Positions 1 to 10,541 of a stretch of DNA of 64,000 nt are shown piece by piece. Each line of letters starts with the position of its first letter. Position 1 is the first letter of the stretch. The notes beneath the pieces are model-generated. The model had not been told where the DNA came from, did not search any database, and was given only the letters and a program-made list of their open reading frames with translations. A program made the position numbers and the translations under genes. Source of the DNA: Triticum aestivum (Eukaryota; Streptophyta; Magnoliopsida; Poales; Poaceae); NCBI RefSeq assembly GCF_018294505.1, contig NC_057808.1:224147325-224211324 (forward strand), in the 5' to 3' direction.

Positions 1-90
1 GAGGCCTTTTTCGGCACTCCACCGGAGAGGGAATGGATCACGGAGGAGCTCTACATCAACCTTGCTGCCCTTCCGATGATGCGTGAGTAG
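1..90 (+). pseudogene. C-terminal tail of an unidentified reading frame
   Basis: Frame 1 is open from the window edge for 29 codons and ends at TAG (88-90). The peptide contains EAFFGTPPEREWITEEL and ends PMMRE. The following 570 bp look like an untranslated 3' region: T-rich, no open frame. It may be the end of a retroelement ORF or of a captured host gene fragment; the visible part is too short to decide. Confidence 0.3.
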
Positions 91-661
91 TTTACCACAG
101 ACCTACGGGTCCATAGTTAGTAGCTAGATGGCTTCTTCTCTCTATTTGATCTTCAATACAATGTTATCCTCAATGTTCTTGGAGTTCTATCCGATGTAAT
201 CACTTTTTGTGGTTTGTTTGTTGGGATCTGATGAATTGTGAGTTTATGATCAGATTATCGATGAATATTATTTGAGTTTTCTCTGAACTCTTTTGCATGA
301 TTATTATAGCTTCGTATTTCTCTCCGACCTATTGATTTGGTTTGGCCAACTAGATTAATTTATCTTGCAATGGGAGAGGTGCTTTGCAATGGGTTCAATC
401 TTGCGGTGCTCAATCTCGGTGACAGAAAGGGACATGACACCTATTGTATCATTGTTGTTAAGGATGAAAAGATGGGGTTTATTCATACGTGAGTTTACTT
501 TTTTCTACATCATGTGATCTTGCTTAAGGCATTACTCCGTTCTTTATGAACTTAATACTCTAGATGCATGCTGGATAGCGGTCGATGTGTGGAGTAATAG
601 TAGTAGATGCAGAATCGTTCGTTCTACTTGTCTCGGTCATGATGCCTATATGCATGATCAT

Positions 662-2269
662 TGATGTCTACTACGCAACTTTATTCTTGTAGACACGTGT
701 TGGGCCTCCAAGCGCAGAGTTTTGTAGGTCAGTAGCAATTTTCCCTCAAGTGGATGACCTAAGGTTTATCAATCCGTGGGAGGTGTAGTATGAAGATAGT
801 CTCTCTCAAACAACCCTGCAACCAAATACAAGAAATCTCTTGTGTCCCCAACACACCCAATACAATGGCAAATTGTATAGGTGGACTAGTTCGGCGAAGA
901 GATGGTGATAAAAGTGTAATATTGATGGTAGAAATAGATTTTTATAATCTGAATAAATAAAAACAGCAAGGTAGCAAATAGTAAATGGGCACAAAAACGG
1001 TATTGCAATGCTTGAAAATGAGGCCTAGGGTCCGTACTTTTGCTAGTGCAATCTCTCAACAGTGCTAATATAATTGGATCATATAACCGCCCCTCAAAGT
1101 GCGATGAAGAATCACTCCAAAGTTCCTACCTAATGGAGAACATAAGACGAAATTGTTTGTAGGGTATGAAACCACCTCAAAGCTATTCTTTCCGATCAAT
1201 CTATCCTAGAGTTCGTACTAAAATAACACCAAGCTATTCTTTCCAATCGATCTAACCAAGAGTTCGTACTAAAATAACACCAAAGCAAATTCAGATTCAT
1301 AATATTCAATCCAACACAAAGAACTTCACTGAGTGCCCCAAGATTTCTACCGGAGAAACAAAGTCAAGAACGTGCATCAACCCCTATGCATAGATTACCC
1401 CAATGTCACCTCGGGAATTTGCAAGTTGAATGCCAAAACATACATCAAGTGAATCAATACGATACCCCATTGTCACCACGAGTATTCATATGCAAGACAT
1501 ATATCAAGTGTTCTCAAATCCATAAAAGTATTCAATCCGATAACAACGAAATCTCAAAGGGAAAACTCAATTCACAACAAGATAGAGAGGGGAAAATACC
1601 ATATGATCCGACTATATTAACAAGGCCCGCGATACATCAAGATCGTGACATCTCAAGAACACGAGAGAGAGAGATTGAACACATAGCTACTGGTATAAAC
1701 CCTCAGCCCCGAGGGTGGACTACTCCCTCCTCATCGTGGTGGCCGCCGAGATGATGAAGATGGCCACCGGAGATGATTCCCCCTCCAGCAGGGTGCCGGA
1801 ACGGGGTCTAGATTGGTTTTCAGCGGCTACAGACGCCTGCGGCGGCGGAACTTCTGATCTAGGTTAACCCCGAAGGGTTTCAGAATATTTGGGAATTTAT
1901 AGTGCAAAGAGGGGGTGCGGGAGGCCACCGAGGTGGGCACAACCCACCTGGGCGCGCCAGGGGGCCCTGGCGCGCCCTGGTGGGTTGTGCCCCACTCGGG
2001 GCACCCCCAGGTGCTTCTTTGGCCCACTGTTGGTCTTCTGGTCCACAAAAAATCTTCGTGAAGTTTCGTTGTATTTTGACTCTGTTTGGTATTGATTTCC
2101 TGCGATGTAAAAAACAAGCAAAAAACAGCAACTGGCACTGGGCACTGGGTCAATAGGTTAGTCCCAAAAAATGATATAAAGTTGCTATAAAATGATTGTA
2201 AAACATCCAAGAATGATAAAATAACAGCATGAATACTTCATAAATTATAGATATGTTGGAGACGTATCA
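662..2269 (-). repeat. 3' LTR of element A
   Basis: On the minus strand it starts TGATACGTCTCCAACATATC and ends GTAGTAGACATCA, with TG...CA termini. The first part (U3) shares blocks with the LTR of element B, for example TTTTGGGACTAACCTATTGA and CCAGTGCCCAGTGCCAGTT. A CCCTCAGCCCCGAGGGTGGA block and GCGCGCC repeats lie in the middle. Several short open frames inside are incidental. Confidence 0.9.
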
Positions 2270-2283
2270 ACATCCCCAAGCTT
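2270..2283 (-). promoter_or_regulatory. Polypurine tract of element A
   Basis: Immediately inside the 3' LTR the minus strand reads AAGCTTGGGGATG before TGATACG. The same tract, with about 40 bp of identical upstream context (CTACTCGAGGACGAG), precedes the 3' LTR of element B at 17964-17977. This is where plus-strand DNA synthesis starts. Confidence 0.8.
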
Positions 2284-3809
2284 AATTCCCACTCGTCCTC
2301 GAGTAGGTAAATGATAAAAGAAATAATTTATGAAGTGTGAATGCTAGCAAAGTGCACAAGTTTGATCAATGACAATTTCAATCACTTTTCCTAGCATCAA
2401 AACAACAACTCTTTCTTATAAAACTTCACATGTTATAGTAGCAACCAATTCACATGTTAAGGTTCAAACAATGAACTCTCTTGAAACTCAACAACCTATG
2501 TTCTTAGTCACCAAGCAATTGCAATCCAAATTATTCAACAGAGTTTAAGTAAGAGCTCCACATACTCAACCATCATATAGTCTTCTATGACTGCTAACAC
2601 TCACCGCATACACATGAACAAAACGTTTCAACCAGACACATAGAAAGATAGGAGCTTATAGTTTTGCCTCCTAACGTATTCACCTCAAGGGTGATGTCAA
2701 CAATAATAACTCATGCAACCCATATTCAACTGGACATATGTGCCTAGATCTTTCCTCACCACATGATGCTCACCAAAGGAGAAAAATAAAAAAGGAATAG
2801 AGAGAAAAACTTTGACTCTTTGCATAAAAATAAATATGGAAAAGTAAAAGATAGGCCCTTCGCAGAGAGAAGCAGAGATTGCCATGCGCTTATTTGTTTG
2901 TATGCTCAACCCCTTAGTGCAAAAGAACATCACATTATATTGCCCCTTATGATCGCAACCTTTATTATGCAGTCCGTCGCTTTTATTGCTTTGCCATCAC
3001 AAGTTCATACAACGCTCAACTTTCTCTTACACTAAATGATCTAACACTTTTAAAAGCAATTATTATTGCTTTATTGCACCGATGACAACTTACTTGAAGG
3101 ATCTTGCTCAATCCTTAGGTAGGTATGGTGGACTCTTGAAGATAAGATTTGGGTTTAAGGGTTTTTGGATGCACAAGCAGTATCCCTACTTAGTGCGGAA
3201 TTTTTGGCTAGCAAGGATGGGGGGCAAGCACCACATGTTGAAGGATCTATGACAATATAACTTCTATGTGAATATGAACAAACATAAATCATTATGTTGT
3301 TTTCCTTGTCCAACATCAACAATTTTGGCATATAATATTTTGATCGGGGCTCACAATCACAAAAGATTTCCAGGATAGTGTATTTGCATGTGAAAGTTCT
3401 CTTCCTTATACTAATTATTCATGAATTGCTTGTATGACCAATATGGTGATTGTCAAGCCTCAAAAGATTTCACTTTCTAAACCCAATGTGAAGCTACCAC
3501 TAGGCATGATATAATTTCAACTTCATGATATTCAATTCATTCAACAATTTACTCATAGGATATAAGTGAAGCACAAGAGCAAGAGACAAACTACTCCAAA
3601 AAGATATAAGTGAAGATCATGCGAGTAGTTAAGCAAATGGGTAGCTAATTGAGGACTCTCTCTTATTTAAAGCTTTCAGATCTAAGTATTTTATTCAAAC
3701 AGCAAGCAAAACAAAATAAAATGATATTTCAAGAATAGAACACATCGTGTGAAGAAGCAAAAACTTAGGCTCAACCGATACTAACCGATAATTGTTGATG
3801 AAGAAAGGT

Positions 3810-3892
3810 GGGATGCCTACTGGGGCATCCCCAAGCTTAGATGCTTGAGACTTCTTGAAATATTATCTTCGGATGCCTTGGGCATCCCCAAG
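3810..3892 (-). other. Paired RNA hairpins, second copy in element A
   Basis: Stem GGGATGCC/GGCATCCC (3810-3817 with 3824-3831) closes a 6-nt loop. Stem GGATGCC/GGCATCC (3871-3877 with 3881-3887) closes a 3-nt loop. Both contain the polypurine-tract-like sequence AAGCTTGGGGATGCC on the minus strand. Order and spacing match the copies at 4532-4614 and in element B. Confidence 0.65.
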
Positions 3893-4531
3893 CTTGAGCT
3901 TTTGTGTCTCATTAATTCCTTTTATATCACGGTTTCCCTAAATCTTGAAAACTTCATCCACACCAAACTCAACAAGAACTCGTGAGATAAGTTAGTATAA
4001 ACCAATGCAAAAACTTTATCATTCTCTACAGTAGCAAATAACAAAAATTATTATTCAATATTGCATACTAAGTGCCTCTGCATATTTAATACTCCTATCC
4101 TCAAATAGAATCATTAAACAAGCAAACATATGCAAACAAACATAACAACAATCTGCAAAACAGTACAGTCTGTAAAGAATGCAAGATTCATCATACTTCC
4201 CTAACTCCAAAAATCATGAAAATTTTACCACACTGTAGAAAATTTATCAGAGCTTATTATGCAAAAAGTTTCAACATTCTGACTTTTCTATGGAATTTTT
4301 GCAACATCGGTAAACTTTCTGTTTTCAAACAGCAACATGTAGGCTTACAAAATAAGCATGGCAAAGGCTATCATTGCCACTTTTATTGAAATAAAAGATG
4401 AAAAATATTATTATAAATAACAGCAAGAAAATCCTATCAAAATAAAATGATGCTCCAAGCAAAACACATATCATGTGATGAATGAAAACATAGCTCCAAG
4501 TGAGGTTACCGATAATGTTGGAGACGAAAGA

Positions 4532-4614
4532 GGGGATGCCTTCCGGGGCATCCCCAAGATTAGTTGCTTGGATCTTCCTTGAATATTACCTTGGGGTGCC
4601 TTGGGAATCCCCAA
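4532..4614 (-). other. Paired RNA hairpins, first copy in element A
   Basis: A perfect 9-bp stem GGGGATGCC/GGCATCCCC (4532-4540 with 4547-4555) has loop CCGGAA on the minus strand. About 40 nt away, 4591-4614 forms a weaker stem (TTGGGG with CCCCAA at its base) around a 3-nt loop. The conserved spacer contains TAATATTCAAGGA. Confidence 0.65.
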
Positions 4615-5202
4615 GCTTAGGGTCTTTTCACTCCTTATTCTCCTCATATCGACATCTCACCCAAAACTTCAAAACTTCATTCACACAAAACTTAACGGAA
4701 CTTCGTGAGATAGGTTAGTATGATAAAGAGCAAACCATTTCACTTTTGATACTGTCAAAGACAAGATTCATAATTGTTCTCACACAATGCCTACTTTATC
4801 ATATCATTTCCACAATTTATATTGAGCAATATAAGCCATAGAAACTAGAAAGCAAGCAAACTATGCATTGAAAACAGAATCTGTCAAAAACAGAACAATC
4901 TTTAATGATCTGGATAACTACCATACTTCTGCTACTCCAAAAATTATGAAAAAATTAGGACCACGTGAGAAATTTGTATATTAAATTATGCAAAAATAAT
5001 CAAATCAAAATCACTCATCTGTTAAAAATGAGACTTATTTTCGTGAGCGCAAAAGTTTCTGTTTTTCAGCAGGGTCAAATCAACTATCACCCAACATGAT
5101 CCCAAAGGCTTTACTTGGCACTTTATTGAAAGAAAAGCAATAAAACATGATCAATACAGTAGCATGATCATGTGAACACACAAAAACAGTAAGTAAAAGT
5201 GT

Positions 5203-5215
5203 TGGGTTGTCTCCC
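5203..5215 (-). promoter_or_regulatory. Conserved 13-nt post-ORF motif, element A
   Basis: GGGAGACAACCCA on the minus strand, 16 nt past the stop codon of the 305-codon ORF. An identical 13-mer lies 44 nt past the ORF stop in element B (14987-14999). The function is unknown. Confidence 0.6.
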
Positions 5216-5230
5216 AACAAGCGCTTTTGT

Positions 5231-6148
5231 TTAATGCCTTTTAGCTAAGCATGATGAGTTCAATGATGCTCGCATAAAACATAAGAATTGAAACATAACG
5301 GGAGCATAATGAAACACATTGCAAGCACATTTAAGTCTAACCCACTTCCTATGCATAGGGATTTTGTGAGCAAACAATTTATGGGAGCAATAATCAACTA
5401 GCATAGGAAGGCAAAACAAGCATAACTTCAAAACTTTCAACACATAGAGAGGAAACTTCATATTATTGAAATTCCTACAAGCATAAGTTCCTCCCCCATA
5501 ATAATTTTCAGTAGCATCATGAATGAATTCAACAATATAACTATCACATAAAGCATCCTTTTCATGACCCACAAGCATAGAAATTTTACTACTCTCCACA
5601 TAAGCAAATTTATTCTCATGAATAGTAGTGGGAGCAAACTCAACAAAGTAACTATCATGGGATTGAAAATTAAAATCATGATGACAAGTTTCATGGTTAA
5701 CATTATTCTTTATAGCATACATGTCATCACCATAATCATCATAGATAGCAACTTTGTTATCATAGTCAATTGAAACCTCATCCAAAATGGTGGATTCATC
5801 ACTAAATAAAGTTATGACCTCTCCAAATCCACTTTCATCATTATAGTCATCATAAATAGGAGGCATGCAATTATTATAACAAATTTGCACATCAAATCTT
5901 GGGGGACTAAAAATATCATATTCATCAAATATAGCATCCCCAAGCTTATGGCTTTGCATATCATTAGCATCATGGATATTCAAAGAATTCATACTAACAA
6001 CATTGCACTCATGCTCATCATTCAAATATTTTGTGCCAAACATTTTATTGACTTCTCCTTCTAACAATTGAGAACAATTTTCTGAACCATCATTTTCAAG
6101 AAATATATTATAAAGATGATCAATAATATGATGCAACCTCAATTCCAT
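5231..6148 (-). CDS. ORF of non-autonomous element A, unknown function, 305 aa
   Basis: An intact frame starting MELRLHHIIDHLYN, shortly after the primer site, and ending ASLNSSCLAKRH. I do not recognise a domain. It is rich in Asp, Asn, Tyr, Cys and His in the first 200 residues (runs such as YDDYNDESGFGE and YDDYGDDMY) and turns basic and hydrophobic near the end, with HKIPMHRKWVRLKC. Element B's ORF has the matching YDIPMHRKRVRLHHC at the same relative place, so the tail was probably under selection in a common ancestor. No zinc knuckle, protease or reverse-transcriptase motif is present. Candidate roles are a gag-like or RNA-binding protein; neither is shown. The first ATG of the frame is taken as the start. 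Confidence 0.7.
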   Translation of the reverse strand: MELRLHHIIDHLYNIFLENDGSENCSQLLEGEVNKMFGTKYLNDEHECNVVSMNSLNIHDANDMQSHKLGDAIFDEYDIFSPPRFDVQICYNNCMPPIYDDYNDESGFGEVITLFSDESTILDEVSIDYDNKVAIYDDYGDDMYAIKNNVNHETCHHDFNFQSHDSYFVEFAPTTIHENKFAYVESSKISMLVGHEKDALCDSYIVEFIHDATENYYGGGTYACRNFNNMKFPLYVLKVLKLCLFCLPMLVDYCSHKLFAHKIPMHRKWVRLKCACNVFHYAPVMFQFLCFMRASLNSSCLAKRH

Positions 6149-6246
6149 TTTTATGTAGTTTTCTTTTATAAACCAAACTAGTGATAAAACAAGAAACTAA
6201 AAGATTCGATTGCAAGATCTAAAGATATACCTTCAAGCACTCACCT

Positions 6247-6325
6247 CCCCGGCAATGGCGCCAGAAAAGAGCTTCGTTGACGGGATGTGAGTGCCGCTTT
6301 CCTAACCTCCCCGGCAACGGCGCCA
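6247..6325 (-). promoter_or_regulatory. Tandem primer-binding sites (tRNA-Asp type)
   Basis: Next to the 5' LTR the minus strand reads TGGCGCCGTTGCCGGGG (6309-6325), which is complementary to the 3' end of plant tRNA-Asp (CCCCGGCAACGGCGCCA). A second copy with one mismatch (TGGCGCCATTGCCGGGG, 6247-6263) lies 62 nt further in. Both are preceded by the same AGCTCTTTTC. Confidence 0.85.
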
Positions 6326-6335
6326 GAAAAGAGCT

Positions 6336-7945
6336 TGATGTCTACTACGCAACTTGATTCTTGTAGACACGTGTTGGGCCTCCAAGCGTAGAGTTTTGTA
6401 GGACATTAGCAATTTTCCCTCAAGTGGACGACCTAAGGTTTATCAATCCGTGGGAGGTGTAGGATGAAGATAGTCTCTCTCAAACAACCCTGCAACCAAA
6501 TACAAGAAATCTCTTGTGTCCCCAACACACCCAATACAATGGCAAATTGTATAGGTGCACTAGTTCGACGAAGAGATGGTGATAGAAGTGTAATATTGAT
6601 GGTAGAAATATATTTTTATAATCTGAATAAATAAAAACAGCAAGGTAGCAAATAGTAAACGGGCACAAAAACGGTATTGCAATGCTTGAAAATGAGGCCT
6701 AGGGTCCATACTTTCGCTGGTGCAATCTCTCAATAGTGCTAATATAATTGGATCATATAACCATCCCTCAAAGTGCGATGAAGAATCACTCCAAAGTTCC
6801 TATCTAGCGAAGAACATAAGAAGGAATTGTTTGTAGGGTACGAAACCACCTCAAAGCTATTCTTTTCGATCAATCTATCCTAGAGTTCGTACTAAAATAA
6901 CACCAAGCTATTCTTTCCGATCAATCTAACCAAGAGTTCATACTAAAATAACACCAAAGCAAATTCAGATTCATAATATTCAATCCAACACAAAGAACTT
7001 CAAAGAGTGCCCCAAGATTTCTACCGGAGAAACAAAGAGAAGAACATGCATCAACCCCTATGCATAGATTACCCCAATGTCACCTCGGGAATCCGCAAGT
7101 TGAATGGTGAAACATACATCTAGTGAATCAATACGATACCCCATTGTCACCACGAGTATTCATATGCAAGACATATATCAAGTGCTCCCCAATCCATAAA
7201 AGTATTCAATCCGATAACAACGAAATCTCAAAGGGAAAACTCAATTCACAACAAGTAGAGAGGGGAAAATACCATATGATCTGACTATATTAACAAGGCC
7301 CGTGATACATCAAGATCATGACATCTCAAGAACACGAGAGAGAGAGAGATTAAACACATAGCTACTGGTACAAACCCTCAGCCCCGAGGGTGGACTACTC
7401 CCTCCTCATCGTGGTGGCCGCCGGGATGATGAAGATGGCCACCGGAGATGATTCCCCCCTCCAGCAGGGTGCCGGAACGGGGTCTAGATTGGTTTTCGGC
7501 GGCTACAGAGGCTTGCGGCGGCGGAACTTCTGATCTAGGTTAACCCCGAAGGGTTTCGGAATATTTGGGAATTTATAGTGCAAAGAGGGGGTGCGGGAGG
7601 CCACCGAGGTGGGCACAACCCACCTAGGCGCGCCAGGGGGCCCTAGCGCGCCCTGGTGGGTTGTGCCCCCCTCGGGGCACCCCCCATGTGCTTCTTTGGC
7701 CCACTGTTGGTCTTCTGGTCCATAAAAAATCTCTGTGAAGTTTCGTTGCATTTGGACTCCGTTTGGTATTGATTTCCTGTGATGTAAAAACAAGCAAAAA
7801 ACAGCAACTGGCACTGGGCACTGGGTCAATAGGTTAGTCCCAAAAAATGATATAAAGTTGCTATAAAATGATTGTAAAACATCCAAGAATGATAAAATAA
7901 CAGCATGAATACTTCATAAATTATAGATACGTTGGAGACGTATCA
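6336..7945 (-). repeat. 5' LTR of element A
   Basis: Same structure as the copy at 662-2269 with scattered substitutions and small indels. Followed on the right by the target duplication atcat. Confidence 0.9.
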
Positions 7946-8045
7946 ATCATTGCCTTGGATATTGTCATGATTATTTGCTTTTCTATTAGTTGCCCAATAG
8001 TAATTTGTTTACCCACCATATACTATTTTCAAGAGAGAAGCCTTT

Positions 8046-8640
8046 AGTGAAAACTATGGCCCCCGGGTCTACCTTTGTCATATATTAAAAATCCTAAAAA
8101 TAGCTTGCTGCAATTTTACTTTATTTATTTTATTTTGCATTTTTGTTTGATCTATCTATCTATCTATCACCATACAATTTAATCTTCCAATTAACCGCCA
8201 AGGGATTGATAACCCCTTGTTCGCGTTGGGTGCAAGGATTTCTACTCATCTCTACTGTACTGCATCATCCCCTCCTCTTCGGGGAAACCCCAACGCATCT
8301 CACAAGTAGCAGCCCTCAGGTCTACTTTTATCATATATAAAATCCAAAAATATCTTGCTTCAATTTATTTACTGTTATTTTATTTTATGTTCTTATTTAT
8401 CTATCTATCACTACCAGATTTGATTCTTGCAAATAACCACCAAGGGGATTGACAACCCCCTTGATCGCGTTGGGTGCAAGTATTTGCTCTTTATTTTGTA
8501 GGTACTGCTAACGAGGTTTCGCGTGGTTCTCCTACTGGATTAATAACCTTGGTTCTTAATTGAGGGAAATACTTATCTCTATTGTACTGCATCATGCTCT
8601 CCTCTTCGAGAAAATCCCAACGCAGCTCACAAGTAGCAAA
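8046..8640 (+). repeat. Diverged tandem duplication of about 300 bp
   Basis: Two head-to-tail copies, about 8046-8310 and 8315-8640. Each runs through a TATT-rich part, a TCTATCTATC run, ACCnCCAAGGGATTGAnAACCCC, GTTGGGTGCAAG, and CTGCATCATnC...CTCACAAGTAGCA. The second copy has about 60 bp extra (ggtactgctaacgagg...). Non-coding. Confidence 0.6.
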
Positions 8641-9478
8641 GCAGCGCCGTGGGAAACATCGTGTGACGATGATCTACGCCAACAACTCCGTCATCTTCAT
8701 CAACACCTCCATCACCTCCCCTTATCTATTTTCAGCGGTCCACTCACCCGTAACGCGTTGTACCCCCTACTTGAACATGGGGCTTTATGCTATATATTAT
8801 TTTTCAATGATGTGTAGCCATCGTATGATTTTTTTAGTAGATTTATTTTGTCCTACAGGTTAATTATGGTATGGTGTGATTGATATGAGTTGTGTGTTGA
8901 TATGGTGTTTTCCTATGGTGCCCTCCGTGCCGCGCATACGTGTGGGAATTACCGCTGTAGGGTGTTGCAACACGTTCATAATTTGCTTATAGTAGGTTGC
9001 GAGAGTGACAGGAGCTTAAACCCGAGCAAGGGGGTTGTTCGTATGGGAGTAAAGGGGACTTGTTACTTAATGCTATGGTTTGGTTTACCTTAATGAATTT
9101 TAGTAGTTGCAGATGCTTGCTAGGGATCCAAACATAAACTCATTATGATCCAAGTATGGAAAGTATGTTAGCGTATGTCTCTCCCTCATTCCACATAATA
9201 AGTATCACACATGTCATATTCAATTGCCTATGGACAATGCTTCTTATTGTTCTACAAAAAGCTCTCTACTAAGTAATTAACTTTTATTATCTCGCAAAGT
9301 AGTTTTATTCTTGTTCTAGGTAAAGCAAACGTTAAGTGCGCGTAGTGTGCATAGTGTTGTATCGATGGTCGATAGAACTTGAAGAGAATATAAATTCTAC
9401 CTGTAGCTCCACGTTGCGTTCGACACTCTTACTTATGGAAAAAGGCTACAAAATACCCCCTATACTTGTGGGTTATCA
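8641..9478 (+). repeat. Partial LTR related to the U5 side of element B's LTR
   Basis: From about 8650 the sequence follows the downstream half of element B's LTR: CAACACCTCCATCACCTYCC, cagcggtccactc, ctacttgaacatgg, gagtgacagnagctt, ggtaaagcaaacgt, ending ctatacttgtgggttatca. The U3 half is absent and is replaced by the unrelated tandem duplication. Confidence 0.6.
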
Positions 9479-10360
9479 TAGATCAAGTCTAAATTATAAC
9501 AAGAACAAGAAAGAACTAGAGGAGGCACCAAACAATAGAACTTGTTTGTCTCAAGGGGGCCAAATCCTCTAGTATATATAGGTGAAGGGAGAGGGAGGGG
9601 CGCCTCCTTCAGGGGGAGGACTCCCCCCTTGTGCTGGCCCTAGAGGGAGGAGTCCTCCTCCAACCCATATTTGCCCCCCAAGCTTGTCCAACAAGCTAAG
9701 GGGGCGCCCTTGTCTTATTGGGCCCATAGGCCTAACAACTCTCCCTAATAGGCCTTATTGATATTTTCTTTAGCCCGTTGAATCTGAATAAATACTAGGG
9801 ACCCCTAGATAATTATCTAAGCCCTCTATTATTTATATTAGGTCCACAAGAACAATTTTCGCATATGTATCATTTCCCATTACCTGGTACTCCCTAAAGC
9901 ACTTCCGGTAACCTCAAAACGCTTTCGGTTTCTCTTGAAACTATTTTTTATTCCTAAAACTATTCCATTCAAGTTCATTGAACTAATATCCATTCAAGTT
10001 CAATATTTCAGAAAGTTCAATCAATGGCATGGCATGGACTAGAGATGTGAACCCCTCAAAATGCTAAGGACACATATTGGCAAAAGCTCAAGACTCTTCA
10101 TTTCATTTTTAGTGATCCAAGATCACATTGAGTCCATAGGAAAGCCAATACTATTAAAAGGGGATGAGGTGTTGCTTAATGGCTTGCTTGCTCAAATGCT
10201 TAGTGATATTGCTCCAAAGCCCTCAACCACTTTCTCATTCCAAATATGTCAAAACCCTAAACCCCAACTCGGCCCCACCGATTCATCCTACCCGGAGCCA
10301 CCGAGTTCATATGACATAGCCACTGCTAGAAACCCTAACAGTTCGGTCACACCGATACTG
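9479..10360. other. Degenerate retrotransposon debris
   Basis: A TATA-like tatatataggtgaagggag (about 9575) and C/G-rich tracts (ctccttcagggggaggactc) look like a decayed Gypsy LTR promoter region. From about 10061 a fragmentary frame is visible, but no domain is recognised. No boundaries could be fixed. Confidence 0.4.
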
Positions 10361-10509
10361 ATGCAGAGCATCCCATGGTCATCCCCATGGACACTACCTC
10401 GACTATCAGAGCTCCAAGTGGACCCATGACAAGAGCAAGAGCTCGTGCCATTCAATCCGAGGTGACATCACTCCTACTTGAGTTTCCCTCTCCTTCGAGT
10501 GAGACATGG
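10361..10509 (+). repeat. 149-bp direct repeat, copy 1
   Basis: Starts atgcagagcatcccatggtc and ends cgagtgagacatgg. It is nearly identical to 10956-11104. It encodes GPMTRARARAIQSEVTSLLL in one frame, a motif typical of the C-terminal part of Gypsy polyproteins. Confidence 0.75.
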
Positions 10510-10541
10510 CATCAACCCATTAGACATTCTTCCTCTACCAT

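Larger units (their letters stand above)
2284..5202 (-). other. Non-coding interior of element A with a tandem duplication
   Basis: No long open frame is present on either strand over 2.9 kb. Two diverged copies of a segment of roughly 720 bp (about 3810-4530 and 4532-5200) carry the paired hairpins described separately. The flanking text is also repeated: aacttcatccacaccaaactc near 3955 against aacttcattcacacaaaact near 4675, followed by cgtgagatargttagtat in both. The remainder is A/T-rich. Confidence 0.7.
662..7945 (-). mobile_element. Element A: complete non-autonomous Gypsy-like LTR retrotransposon
   Basis: Two LTRs of 1608 and 1610 bp bound an interior of about 4.07 kb, flanked by a perfect 5-bp target duplication (atcat). 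The element lies on the minus strand: its primer site is at 6309-6325 beside the right LTR and its polypurine tract at 2270-2283 beside the left LTR. The interior encodes one open frame of 305 codons (5231-6148) and no protease, reverse transcriptase, RNase H or integrase motif in any frame. It must therefore move with proteins supplied in trans. The two LTRs differ at many positions by eye (several per cent), so it is not a recent insertion. It resembles the Sabrina/WHAM/Derami group of Triticeae elements; the exact name is unverified. Confidence 0.9.
1..9478 (+). mobile_element. Older LTR-retroelement remnant, split by element A
   Basis: Positions 1-661 and 7946-9478 are one continuous older sequence interrupted by element A; the 5-bp duplication atcat (657-661 and 7946-7950) proves this. 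The right end reads ctatacttgtgggttatca, the same terminus as the LTRs of element B, so 9478 is an LTR outer or inner edge. The left part is AT-rich and non-coding after position 90. I recognise the type from Triticeae genomes but cannot name the family with certainty. The true left end lies outside the window. No gag or pol motif is visible in it. Confidence 0.7.
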
